From contig NZAK01000056.1 in assembly GCA_002687515.1 (NCBI GenBank), positions 18,643-65,418 on the forward strand: a stretch of DNA of 46,776 bases, read 5' to 3'. The stretch comes from Rhodospirillaceae bacterium. Its GTDB lineage: Bacteria; Pseudomonadota; Alphaproteobacteria; Rhodospirillales; UBA2165. The notes below the pieces were generated by a model. The model was not told the origin of the DNA. It worked only from the letters and a program-made list of their open reading frames with translations, and ran no database searches. Below are positions 18,165 through 26,400 of this stretch, piece after piece; the first letter of the stretch is position 1, and every line of letters begins with the position of its first letter. The translations under genes were made by a program, and so were the position numbers.

Positions 18165-19459
18165 ATACCGATACCGGCCTTCCCAAACTCAAGGACGGCG
18201 TCACCGCCGCCACCCACCTGTTCCTGCTCTTATGTGTGGCTGTCATCGCCGGCTTCGGTTACTGGGCGTGGCACGGCTCGTTGGCCGTGGTCAGCGTCGC
18301 CGAGGGCGAGGTTGTACCTTCGAGCCAGGTCAAGTCGATCCAGCATCTGGAAGGCGGCATCGTCCGCGCGATCGAGGTGCGCGAGGGAGACGCCGTGAAA
18401 AAAGGGCAGCCGTTGATCGTTCTGGAATCGACCGCCAGCGGCGCCGATGTGAATGAGCTGCGCACGCGCATTACCAGCCTTAAGATCGAAATCGCGCGCC
18501 TGACCGCCGAGGAAGAAGGCACCAGCACACCGGATTTCGGCCGCGGACTGTCGATCAGACACCCGGACTTGGTACGCGACGCCAGGCGGCTTTTTGCCAA
18601 ACGCCGGGCGCGGCTGGAAGACGCCCTGGCCGGCCAGCGCGCCATCATCGGCCAGCGCAAGCAGGATGCACGCGAAATTTCGGCGCGCATCCGCAACCAG
18701 ACCAAATCGCTCAAATTGCTGCGCGAACAGGTCAAGATTTCCGAAAACCTGTTAAAGGACGAGTTGACCAACCGCTACAAGCATCTGGAACTTTTGAAAG
18801 AAGCGGCGCGCCTCGAAGGCATGATCGAACAGGACAGGGTCGGCGCGCTCAGGGCCAAATCGGCCCTCACCCAGGCGCGCTCCGACCTGGCCGGCCTCGG
18901 GTCAAAATTCTCCGAGGAAGCGAGCAAGGATTTGGACGCCGCGCGGCGTCAGTTGGCCGAATTCCTGCCGCGCCTTTCCAAATACGAGGACAGCCTGAAG
19001 CGCACGATCCTGCGGGCGCCGGTCAACGGGATCGTCAAAACCCTGCATGTGGTGACCGTCGGCGGCGTCGTTAAGCCGGGCGGCGTGGTTCTGGATATCG
19101 TTCCCGCCGGCGACCGGCTGATTATCGAAGCACGCTTGGCGACCCAGGATATCGGTTTCGTCCGCGCCGGCCAGGAAGCCACGGTCAAGCTGACGGCAAC
19201 CGACGCCATGCGCTTCGACAATCTGGCCGGGCAGGTGGTGGCGGTCAGCCCCGATACCCTGACCGCCGAAGACGGCCGCCCCTTCTACAAGGTGCGCATC
19301 GCCACCGAACGCGATCATTTCCTGCGCGGCCAGGTGCGCTACGACCTGTTCCCGGGGATGGAGGTCAGCACCTCGATCCACACCGGCGAACGGACGGTGA
19401 TGGAATATCTCCTGGATCCATTCCTCAACGCTCGCTCGGAGGCCTTGCGCGAACGTTAG
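18161..19459 (+). CDS. HlyD-family periplasmic adaptor of the type I system
   Basis: 432 residues with one N-terminal membrane anchor (about 20-42: THLFLLLCVAVIAGFGYWAW). A barrel-sandwich half-motif follows (VVPSSQVKSIQHLEGGIVRAIEVREGDAVKKGQPLIVLE), then long coiled-coil helices (residues 90-270) and the second half-motif with beta-barrel (RTILRAPVNGIVKTLHVVTVGGVVKPGGVVLDIVPAGDRLIIEA, split here by the coiled coil). QHLEGGIV is highly typical of PrtE/HlyD type I adaptors. It would span the periplasm between the ABC exporter and the TolC-like channel. Its ATG overlaps the exporter stop, so the two are translationally coupled. It is convergent with the crotonase gene 6 bp later, and no clear terminator fits between them. 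Confidence 0.92.
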   Translation: MNTDTGLPKLKDGVTAATHLFLLLCVAVIAGFGYWAWHGSLAVVSVAEGEVVPSSQVKSIQHLEGGIVRAIEVREGDAVKKGQPLIVLESTASGADVNELRTRITSLKIEIARLTAEEEGTSTPDFGRGLSIRHPDLVRDARRLFAKRRARLEDALAGQRAIIGQRKQDAREISARIRNQTKSLKLLREQVKISENLLKDELTNRYKHLELLKEAARLEGMIEQDRVGALRAKSALTQARSDLAGLGSKFSEEASKDLDAARRQLAEFLPRLSKYEDSLKRTILRAPVNGIVKTLHVVTVGGVVKPGGVVLDIVPAGDRLIIEARLATQDIGFVRAGQEATVKLTATDAMRFDNLAGQVVAVSPDTLTAEDGRPFYKVRIATERDHFLRGQVRYDLFPGMEVSTSIHTGERTVMEYLLDPFLNARSEALRER

Positions 19460-19465
19460 CCCGCT

Positions 19466-20251
19466 TCAGCTCCCCTTAAATTCGGGCGGGCGCTTTTCCA
19501 TGAAGGCGGTGCGGCCTTCCTTGAAATCCTCGCTGTCGGAACAGGCGCGGACCAGTTCGTTACAGATCTCCCGGTCCCATTCGCCCGGCGATTTCAGAAC
19601 CTCTCTGACCATGCCCTTGGCGGCGCGCACCGATAAGGGCGCGTTGCCGGTGATGCCCAACGCATAATCGCGCACATAGCCTTCCAACTCATCCTTTTCC
19701 ACGACGCGGGCGGCAAGGCCCATCCGCACCGCCTCTTCCGCCGAATAGCGCCGCGCCGTGTATAAAATCTCCATTGTCATCTGGGCGCCGACGGTCTCCA
19801 GCACCCAACGGGTGAAATTGGCTCGATAACCGATGCCGAGACGCGCCGCCGGAATCGCAAACACCGCATCCGGCGCGCAAATGCGGATATCGCAGGCGCA
19901 GGCAATGGCGACGCCGCCGCCCATGCAATAGCCCTCGATCATGGCGATGGTCGGCTTCGGGCATTCGCGCAGATTTTCGAACATGCCGGTCGAGGTGCGC
20001 TCGTACTCGGACGCCGCATCGGCATTGGAGCGGCGTTTTTCGAACTCGGAAATATCGGCGCCGGATACGAAAGCCTTGCCGCCCGCGCCCTTCAAGACGA
20101 TCACCCGAATATCATCGTTGTCGGTAAATTCGCTCACCACCTCGGCGGCGCGCATCGCCATGTCCAGCGATATGGCGTTGTGTTTTTCCGGATTGTTGAA
20201 GATCAGCCAACCAATGCCGTCTTCCACTTCGGTCAGGATTTTGTCGGTCAT
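19466..20251 (-). CDS. crotonase-family protein lacking both hydratase glutamates
   Basis: 261 residues with the crotonase fold: NNPEKHNAISLDM near the start, oxyanion-hole segments FVSGADISEF and GYCMGGGVAIA, and a C-terminal helical region (FKEGRTAFMEKRPPEFKG). Enoyl-CoA hydratases use two Glu, in GGGxE and in FxxPE. Here these positions read GGGVA (Val) and FAIPAA (Ala). Classical syn-hydration of enoyl-CoA is therefore unlikely. The protein may be a CoA-thioester isomerase, decarboxylase or hydrolase of the same superfamily. It lies downstream of selC on the same strand, with a 39-bp gap, and is convergent with the HlyD gene. Confidence 0.85.
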   Translation of the reverse strand: MTDKILTEVEDGIGWLIFNNPEKHNAISLDMAMRAAEVVSEFTDNDDIRVIVLKGAGGKAFVSGADISEFEKRRSNADAASEYERTSTGMFENLRECPKPTIAMIEGYCMGGGVAIACACDIRICAPDAVFAIPAARLGIGYRANFTRWVLETVGAQMTMEILYTARRYSAEEAVRMGLAARVVEKDELEGYVRDYALGITGNAPLSVRAAKGMVREVLKSPGEWDREICNELVRACSDSEDFKEGRTAFMEKRPPEFKGS

Positions 20252-20290
20252 GCGCGGCCTCCCCGGCTGGCTTTGACAAGGGCTTTGATT

Positions 20291-20385
20291 TGGCGGAAGA
20301 GAGTGGGAGTCGAACCCACTTGGAACGTCTTACGCCCCACACTGGTTTTGAAGACCAGCCGCACCACCGGGCACGATTCCCTTCC
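20291..20385 (-). tRNA. selC: tRNA-Sec (anticodon UCA)
   Basis: The minus strand gives a 95-nt selenocysteine tRNA with an encoded CCA. The acceptor stem has eight pairs (GGAAGGGA with TCTCTTCC, one G-U). The anticodon stem-loop is CTGGT-CTTCAAA-ACCAG with UCA at 20351-20349. A long variable arm (GTGGGGCGTAAGACGTTCC) precedes the T-arm GTGGGTTCGACTCCCAC. The length, the extended acceptor and the CTTCAAA loop match E. coli selC closely. This tRNA is charged with serine, converted to selenocysteine by SelA and delivered to UGA codons by SelB; both partners are encoded at 37563-40939. It sits between the UbiD and crotonase genes on the same strand. Confidence 0.97.
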
Positions 20386-20430
20386 GCCTTCGTTGTACCC
20401 CGCCGGTACGAATTATCAAGCCGGGCGCCG

Positions 20431-21924
20431 TCAGGCCGCGCCGCCCTCGACAAGGTGGCCGAACTTCTGGCGCGCCAGTTGGGCGAGCTCCGGGCTCGGC
20501 TTGTTGACCTCGGGGAACTGGTCGCGCCAGTGGTAGGGGCGGCAGGCGTCGATGATCAGCCGCGAGTTGGTAAAGTTGCGCTGCTCGCGGTCGCTGGGCG
20601 CCAGCCGCGGATCGGACACCGACCCCGGGGCGCCGGTGATCAGGTCGATCGAGGTGGCGGGATCGGCCCGGGTCAGCGCCGCGTAGATCAACTCCTCCAG
20701 ATTGGCGACGTCGATGTCGTCGTCGGTGACGATCACCCATCGGTTGCCGCCGGCCGCCGACCCGCACATCGAGGCGGCGTGGCCGGCCTGCTTGGCGTGG
20801 CCCGCATAGCGCTGGCTGATGGCGATGGCGACCAGCATGCGGCCGCCGCCGACCTCGTGGCACCACACCGCCTTGACGTCGGGCACGCCGGCCGCCTCGA
20901 TGTCCCGCTTCAGGTAGGCCGAATGGGTGATCGCGGCAAAGCGCGAGAATTCGTCGGGCAGGCATTGCGGCGCGAAACCGAGGAGGATCGGGTCGTTGCG
21001 GGGATAGACCGCCTTGATGTCGACCACCGGATTGATCCGGCCCGCCTCGGTGTAGGTGCCGGTCCAGTCGCCGAACGGCCCCTCGGGTTCGATCCGGTCG
21101 CGGTCGACATACCCCTCGAGCACGATCTCGGCGTCGGCCGGGAAGGGCAGGCCAGTGACCCTGCCCCGCACCACCTCGAGCGGCCGGCCCCGCATCCGGC
21201 CGACGACGTCGTACTCGCCGATCCCCCCGGGCACCGAGCTGGCCGCCATGAAGAAGGTCATCGGATCGCCGCCGACGACCATCACCATCGGCATGCGCTC
21301 GCCGCGCTCGGTGTATTTCCGGTTATGGTCGTTGGCGTGGCGCCCGGGCAGCACATTGTGGCCGACCGTGTTGCGGTCTTTGACCATGATCCGGTAGCAA
21401 CCGAGATTGACCCAGCCGGTGTCGGGATCGCGGGTCACGTTGTAGCTGCCGGTGCCGATATAGCGGCCGCCATCCTTCTCGTGCCAGAGGGGGGTCGGGA
21501 AGATGTCGAGATCGACCTCGTCGCCGAGCATCACGTTTTCGAGGACCGGGCCGTCGTCGACCTCGACCGGCGGGATCAGTTCGGCAGGGTCGGAGAAAAC
21601 CGCGGCGAAGGCGTCGCTGAGCTCGACCTTGCCGAGGCCGGCCGGAAAGCCCAGCGACATGTTCTTGCGGCCGCCGCCGAACAGGTTGACCAGGACCCGA
21701 AACCCCTTGGCGCATCCGGGCACCTCGTCGAACAGCACCGCCGGCGCGTCGTCGTCGCGGCAAACGATGGCCGCCGCCATGCCGATTTCGCTCTGCCAGG
21801 AGGCGCCGCTGACATGGCGCAACTCGCCCATCCGGTCGGCTTCGGCGATCCAGTCGCGCAGGTCCCGGTAAGTCAGGTGATGGCGAATGTTGTCGTCACG
21901 CCCGGTATTCGTATCCGTAGACAT
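20431..21924 (-). CDS. UbiD-family prenylated-FMN (de)carboxylase
   Basis: 497 residues, the usual UbiD length. Recognisable blocks are LTYRDLRDWIAEADRMGELRHV at the N-terminus, the prFMN-site segments GGRYIGTGSYNVTRDPDTGWVN and IEPEGPFGDWTGTY (carrying the Arg and Glu of the catalytic E-R-E set), and EVNKPSPELAQLARQKFG near the end. Enzymes of this family add or remove CO2 on aromatic, heteroaromatic or alpha,beta-unsaturated acids using prenyl-FMN made by UbiX. UbiX is not in the window. The start has AAGGACGGAACC upstream. It diverges from the MoaD-like/molybdoenzyme pair across 182 bp, which suggests shared control. Base composition looks more GC-rich than many neighbours, as in the first molybdoenzyme gene, consistent with joint transfer. 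It is probably catabolic rather than the ubiquinone enzyme, judged by context. Confidence 0.9.
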   Translation of the reverse strand: MSTDTNTGRDDNIRHHLTYRDLRDWIAEADRMGELRHVSGASWQSEIGMAAAIVCRDDDAPAVLFDEVPGCAKGFRVLVNLFGGGRKNMSLGFPAGLGKVELSDAFAAVFSDPAELIPPVEVDDGPVLENVMLGDEVDLDIFPTPLWHEKDGGRYIGTGSYNVTRDPDTGWVNLGCYRIMVKDRNTVGHNVLPGRHANDHNRKYTERGERMPMVMVVGGDPMTFFMAASSVPGGIGEYDVVGRMRGRPLEVVRGRVTGLPFPADAEIVLEGYVDRDRIEPEGPFGDWTGTYTEAGRINPVVDIKAVYPRNDPILLGFAPQCLPDEFSRFAAITHSAYLKRDIEAAGVPDVKAVWCHEVGGGRMLVAIAISQRYAGHAKQAGHAASMCGSAAGGNRWVIVTDDDIDVANLEELIYAALTRADPATSIDLITGAPGSVSDPRLAPSDREQRNFTNSRLIIDACRPYHWRDQFPEVNKPSPELAQLARQKFGHLVEGGAA

Positions 21925-22106
21925 TGGTTCCGTCCTTTCCGTGGAAGAGCAACCCTAAAGCCTCTTTATCCCGATGGAAACGCCAGCCGCTTCATTTAAC
22001 TGGAAATTTTGTGCGGTTATTATTAGTCTGGTCTTGACCTTACACGGCGGCTCGCCCCGGCATCGCGCGCCTCGGGCGAACCGCGCCGCTTCGGATTGGA
22101 GTTCCA

Positions 22107-22457
22107 ATGCTGGATAAGCCGGATCCGTCGACCATTTCCGCCGCCGAGGCGGCGCACCCGCCGTGCACCAACATCGAGGTGTGGCTTTTCGGCGGCCTCG
22201 CGGTGCTGATCGATGAGCGCCCGGCGGTCGTCGAGATGTCCGGCACCTTCACCGCCAATGACATAATCGCCGAGTTGGCAAGGCGTTGCGGTTCCGAATT
22301 CCTGGATATCGTCATGGAGAAACCGGGCGTCATGAGCAAAAACTGCAGGCTGTTCCTGGACGGCTTCGCCGTCGAAGACATCCATCTTCCCCTGCAAACG
22401 CAAGGCAATAGGGGCGAATGGGAAATGATCCTGCTGGCCGCCGACGAGGGCGGCTGA
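22107..22457 (+). CDS. MoaD/ThiS-like sulfur-carrier protein
   Basis: 116 residues. After an extended N-terminus (about 20 residues) comes a ubiquitin-like beta-grasp: IEVWLFGGLAVLIDERPAVVEM, an allowed helix TANDIIAELARRCG, and strands up to WEMILLAADEGG. It ends exactly in Gly-Gly, the activated C-terminus used by MoaD and ThiS to carry sulfur as a thiocarboxylate. It is somewhat longer than typical MoaD (about 80). It starts 33 bp before the molybdopterin oxidoreductase gene on the same strand, so it may be a dedicated sulfur carrier for molybdopterin synthesis or a modifier specific to that enzyme. No MoaE partner is nearby. Confidence 0.75.
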   Translation: MLDKPDPSTISAAEAAHPPCTNIEVWLFGGLAVLIDERPAVVEMSGTFTANDIIAELARRCGSEFLDIVMEKPGVMSKNCRLFLDGFAVEDIHLPLQTQGNRGEWEMILLAADEGG

Positions 22458-22489
22458 AACCAAGGACTGATGGAAAGGAAATTTTCGCC

Positions 22490-25117
22490 GTGAACATATT
22501 AGGCCGAGACAAGGAAATTGCGGGCACCGCCGAACAACCGACCGTCGCCCGGGACGACGCCTGGGTGCCGTCGGCGTGCAGCCTCTGTTACTCGTCCTGT
22601 TCGATTCTGGCCCATCGGGTCGACGGCGTGATCACCAAGATCGAGGGCAATCCCGACAGCGTCGTCGGCATGGGGCGCCTTTGCGGCAAAGGGGTGAGCG
22701 GCATCATGACCCATTACGACCCCCACCGGGTGAACAAGCCGTTGCGCCGCACCAACCCCGAAAAAGGCATCGGCGTCGACCCCGGATGGGAGGAGATTTC
22801 CTGGGAAGAGGCATTGAGCGAGATCGCCGGGCATTTGAAGCGCATCCGGGCCGACGACCTGCGAAAGCTCTACATCATGCGGACCACCACCGTTTGGTCC
22901 ATGCAGACCCCCTATACCGCCTTCGTTTCGGCCTTCGGGGCGACCAACACGTCGTCCGCCGGCGGCGGCCTGCATTGCGGCAACGGCGCCCATCTGGTCG
23001 GCGGCATCATGCACGCCTCGTGGTCGGTGGTGCCCGATTTCAAGCGCTGCAACTACGCCCTCTACTTCGGCGCCTCCAAGGGCCACGCGGCCGGCCATGT
23101 CGCCAACACCAACATGGCCGAGGCAGCGGACGCCAGGGTGCGCGGGATGAAGATGGTGGTGGTCGATCCGATCGCCAACCAGGTCGGCGCCAAGGGCACC
23201 GAATGGGTGCCGATCCGGGTCGGCACCGACGCCGCCCTGGCCCTCGCCATGGCCAATGTCATGGTCAACGAATTGCAGGTTTTCGACGCCCCTTATATCA
23301 AGGCCAAAACCAACGGCCCCTACCTGATCGGCCCCGACCGGCACTATGTGCGGGACGCCGCCACCGACAAGCCCCTGGTCTGGGACGAGGCCGCCGGGCG
23401 GGCGGTTCCGTTCGACGCCGCGGCGGCGGCCGACATGGCCCTGGGCGGCATCTTCGAGGCCGAAGGCGTCGAATGCCAGCCGGCCTTCGCCCTGATTAAG
23501 GATCACCTGAAGACCTATTCGCCGGAGCGGGCCGAGGAGATCACCACCATCCAAGCGGCGACCATCCGCCGCCTGGCCGGCGAATTCGCCGCCGAGGCGC
23601 GGATCGGCAGCAGCATCGAAATCGACGGCCTCGCCATTCCCTACCGGCCGGTGGCGGCGATCGCCTTCCGCGGCGCGCAGGGACACAAGAACTCGGCCTA
23701 CAACATGCTGGCGATAGATTTGCTCAACCAGCTGGCCGGCTCGGCCGACATGGCGGGCGGCTGCCTCGGCTTCAATCCGGCCTGCGACGGGTACCCTGAG
23801 ACCGGGCGCCTCGAATACGCCCCGCACCCCGATCCCGACGGCATGATGATCACCGGCTCGTGGGTGGTTCCGCATGCGCCGTTCCCGATAGACGATCCCA
23901 AAATGCCGCAAAAGCTCGGCCTTCAGGACCTCTTTCCACACGCCCTCTCCTCGCCCTTCCAGGGCTCCTCCGACCAGCCCGAGATGTGGGAAAGATTCGA
24001 ATTCGACTACGGGCCCGACATGATGATCAATTTGGGCGCCAACCAGATCATGAGCGTCGGCAACAAGGACGCGGTGGCGGCCTCGCTGAAACGGTTCAAA
24101 TTCATCGTCTGTTTCGATTTGTTCCTCACCGAAACCTCCCAGTTCGCCGATATCGTGCTTCCCGATTGCAGCTATCTGGAGACCGGCGATTCACGCGCCA
24201 ACTTCCCGTTCATCTTCAGCCATCCGGCCGGCGAGGGCGAATGGTGCTGGCCGATCCGCCAGCCCGCCGTCGAGGCCGAGGGCGAGCGGCGCCAACTGTC
24301 CGAGGTGCTGATCGAATTGGCCGACCGCGCCGGCATACTGCCCGACCTCAACGCCGCCTTCAACGCGCTGCTCGACTTGAGGCCGCCCAATCGCCTGTCC
24401 CCTTCCAAGCGCTACAGCTTCGCCGAGGTCTGCGACGCCGACCTGAAGGACAAGTTCGGACCCGACAAGGGCCTCGACTGGTTCAAGGAGCACGGCGTCA
24501 TGAAATGGCCGAAAAAGACCAAGGAGGTTTATTGGCGCCATTTCGTCGACGTGCGGGTGCCGATCTATTGGGAATGGATGCCGACCATCTGGGAAAAGGC
24601 CAACGCCATCGCCGAACCGAGGGGGATGCCGATTCCTGAGGAATTCTATTCGCCGCTGCCCGATTGGCTGCCCTGCACCTCGCACCAATGCGAGCGCCCG
24701 GATTTCGACTTCTTCGCCTTCTATTACCGTGACGTCGTCCATACCAACAGTCTGACCATGGAAAACGCCTGGCTCGACGAGGCGGCGCGGCTCGATCCGT
24801 TCTCCTACAACATCGCCATCAACGAGGACGTCGGCCGCCGCATGGGGTTGGCGACCGGCGATTTGGTCGATGTCGAGAACGAGGGCGGCCGCCGGGTCTC
24901 GGGCCGGCTGTACCTGACCCAGGCGATCCACCCCGAGGGGCTCGGCATCGGCGCCTGCGCCGGCCACTGGGCCGACACCATGCCGGTGGCCAAGGGCAAG
25001 GGCGTGTTCTTCAACGACCTCCTGGAAGTCGACTGGGAACACGCCAGCCCGACCAACCTGAACCTGGACGTGTGCGCGAAGGTCAAGGTCACCAAGGCCG
25101 AAACCGCGCCGGCCTAG
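22490..25117 (+). CDS. molybdopterin oxidoreductase (DMSO reductase family) 1
   Basis: 875 residues starting at GTG. GGAAAGGAA lies 9 bases upstream, and the longer frame from 22418 overlaps the MoaD-like gene without support. The N-terminal 4Fe-4S motif is complete: CSLCYSSC followed by GRLCGKG. Domain landmarks of the bis-MGD fold follow (WEEISWEEALSEIAGHLKRI; MKMVVVDPIANQVGAKGTEWVPIRVGTDAALALAMA; NLGANQIMSVGNKDAV; TEAS-like TETSQFADIVLPDCSYLE). The likely Mo ligand is Cys in GGGLHCGNGAHLVGG, not selenocysteine. No twin-arginine signal is visible, so it is probably cytoplasmic. No iron-sulfur or membrane subunit follows. Its partner is unknown; the DmsBC-like protein at 35375 belongs to the second enzyme. 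Substrate unknown; neighbouring UbiD suggests an aromatic or unsaturated acid. Confidence 0.88.
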   Translation: MNILGRDKEIAGTAEQPTVARDDAWVPSACSLCYSSCSILAHRVDGVITKIEGNPDSVVGMGRLCGKGVSGIMTHYDPHRVNKPLRRTNPEKGIGVDPGWEEISWEEALSEIAGHLKRIRADDLRKLYIMRTTTVWSMQTPYTAFVSAFGATNTSSAGGGLHCGNGAHLVGGIMHASWSVVPDFKRCNYALYFGASKGHAAGHVANTNMAEAADARVRGMKMVVVDPIANQVGAKGTEWVPIRVGTDAALALAMANVMVNELQVFDAPYIKAKTNGPYLIGPDRHYVRDAATDKPLVWDEAAGRAVPFDAAAAADMALGGIFEAEGVECQPAFALIKDHLKTYSPERAEEITTIQAATIRRLAGEFAAEARIGSSIEIDGLAIPYRPVAAIAFRGAQGHKNSAYNMLAIDLLNQLAGSADMAGGCLGFNPACDGYPETGRLEYAPHPDPDGMMITGSWVVPHAPFPIDDPKMPQKLGLQDLFPHALSSPFQGSSDQPEMWERFEFDYGPDMMINLGANQIMSVGNKDAVAASLKRFKFIVCFDLFLTETSQFADIVLPDCSYLETGDSRANFPFIFSHPAGEGEWCWPIRQPAVEAEGERRQLSEVLIELADRAGILPDLNAAFNALLDLRPPNRLSPSKRYSFAEVCDADLKDKFGPDKGLDWFKEHGVMKWPKKTKEVYWRHFVDVRVPIYWEWMPTIWEKANAIAEPRGMPIPEEFYSPLPDWLPCTSHQCERPDFDFFAFYYRDVVHTNSLTMENAWLDEAARLDPFSYNIAINEDVGRRMGLATGDLVDVENEGGRRVSGRLYLTQAIHPEGLGIGACAGHWADTMPVAKGKGVFFNDLLEVDWEHASPTNLNLDVCAKVKVTKAETAPA

Positions 25118-25156
25118 ATTTGGCACCGGGCGGGACGCCGGCCTCGCCCCGCCGTC

Positions 25157-26305
25157 TCAATCCTTGAACTGGCGCAGGAATGCCGCCGCCGTCAGGGCAT
25201 GGCCTTGTTCGTTCCAATGGAAATCGCCGGCAATGAAATAGCGCAGCAGCGTCTCGACCGAGGCGCCATCGGTGAAGGCGGCAAACAAATCGATGAACTG
25301 GATACCGCGCGCCGCCGCCCAGTCGCGCCAAAAGCCCAGGTGCCGGGGCGCTTCCGGGTCGAACAGGATTTGGTCCGGCCAGGGATAGATGGCCAGGGTC
25401 ATCGGGATCTTCCTGTTTTTAAGATATGTGAACAGGCGGTCCAGCTGGCCGGCCGCCTTTTGCCGGCCGTCGGCGCCATGGTCCCGCCAGGCCTCGTCGT
25501 CATAGGTCCAGCGACCGGCCGCCTTGTCGGTAATGGCATAAATTTGCAAGGCGGCGTCGCTGACCGAGAAAAAGCTTTCGCCGCTTTCGCTGGCCGCCCG
25601 CCAGCGCAGCTTGAGCGCTTTGCGAGCCCCGGAAAGCTGATCGCGGATCAAGGTGAAGGCGCGTCCGATCATCGAATTGTCGCGCAGGAAATGGCCGATG
25701 ACGCGCGACGTTTTTTCCGGCGTCTCCGGCGGTACGATCAGCCGGCCTCTGGCATCCGTCCGGTAACCCTTGGCTTCATCATAGATGTCAGAAACATCGA
25801 GGAAGATGACCACATGATCGAATTGCAGGCCGACTTTATCCAACAAGTATCGGGTCTTAAGGTTATAGATAATCGGCGCGTAGGAGCCGACGGCGGCGTT
25901 CAAAACCTCGACCCCATTCTTATCCATCGCCGCCGCGATCCGCCCGGCAAAGGTTTCCGGAAATCCATAGCCGGCGCCCTCGGTGAACGAATCGCCCAGC
26001 AACAGAAGCCGCGGCCCGTCCCGCTTGGCTTTGACCGCGCGCGGCGCGGCGTCCTTGAAGCCGAGGGAATTGGTGGCGAATCGATAGGTGATCCGCCCCC
26101 AGCGCTCGATGACCTCGCGTCCGGGCGCAAAGGTGTGATGATAATCCGCCGAGCGGACCCGGTGGTCCATATGCGGATAGGTGCCCGCCCAAAATTCCGT
26201 CCCTCGCTTCAAAATCTGGGCCAAGGCCAGGTCCAAAACCAGGATGATCCCGATAACGATCGCGGCCGGTTTCAGGTATGCTTTCAGACTGGCAAATAGA
26301 CGCAT
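25157..26305 (-). CDS. membrane-anchored SGNH/GDSL-type hydrolase
   Basis: 382 residues. A single N-terminal membrane segment (about 13-30, PAAIVIGIILVLDLALAQIL) suggests an inner-membrane anchor with a periplasmic catalytic domain. SGNH blocks are visible: LLLLGDSFTEGAGYGF (nucleophile Ser), NAAVGSYAPIIYNLKTR (block II Gly), VIFLDVSD in the third-block region, and GDFHWNEQGHALTAAAF carrying the Asp and His. Such enzymes add or remove acetyl or other acyl groups on surface glycans or small molecules. Being next to FkbM, SxtJ-like, DUF5989 and carbamoyltransferase genes supports a role in decorating a cell-surface carbohydrate. It is convergent with the first molybdoenzyme gene and divergent from the FkbM gene. 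Confidence 0.8.
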   Translation of the reverse strand: MRLFASLKAYLKPAAIVIGIILVLDLALAQILKRGTEFWAGTYPHMDHRVRSADYHHTFAPGREVIERWGRITYRFATNSLGFKDAAPRAVKAKRDGPRLLLLGDSFTEGAGYGFPETFAGRIAAAMDKNGVEVLNAAVGSYAPIIYNLKTRYLLDKVGLQFDHVVIFLDVSDIYDEAKGYRTDARGRLIVPPETPEKTSRVIGHFLRDNSMIGRAFTLIRDQLSGARKALKLRWRAASESGESFFSVSDAALQIYAITDKAAGRWTYDDEAWRDHGADGRQKAAGQLDRLFTYLKNRKIPMTLAIYPWPDQILFDPEAPRHLGFWRDWAAARGIQFIDLFAAFTDGASVETLLRYFIAGDFHWNEQGHALTAAAFLRQFKD

Positions 26306-26400
26306 GCCGCAACCTAGCGGAATTGGCGCCCAGCGGAAACCGTGACGGCATGCCGAATTGGATTTATCCTTGCCAATGCACGATTAGGGAATCGAACCCC

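Noticed and set aside
20389-20430. An inverted repeat between UbiD and selC considered as a UbiD terminator.
   Set aside because: The stem is short and imperfect with no T-run; more likely part of the pre-tRNA leader.
20290-21999. A 569-codon plus-strand frame opposite UbiD that also runs through selC.
   Set aside because: It passes through a tRNA gene and lies opposite a clear UbiD protein.
22499-23941. A 480-codon minus-strand frame opposite the first molybdoenzyme.
   Set aside because: Antisense shadow in GC-rich coding DNA; no protein family features.
25118-25156. GGCGGG...CCCGCC between the convergent molybdoenzyme and SGNH genes as a terminator.
   Set aside because: The loop is long and there is no T-run; such pairs are common by chance in DNA this GC-rich.
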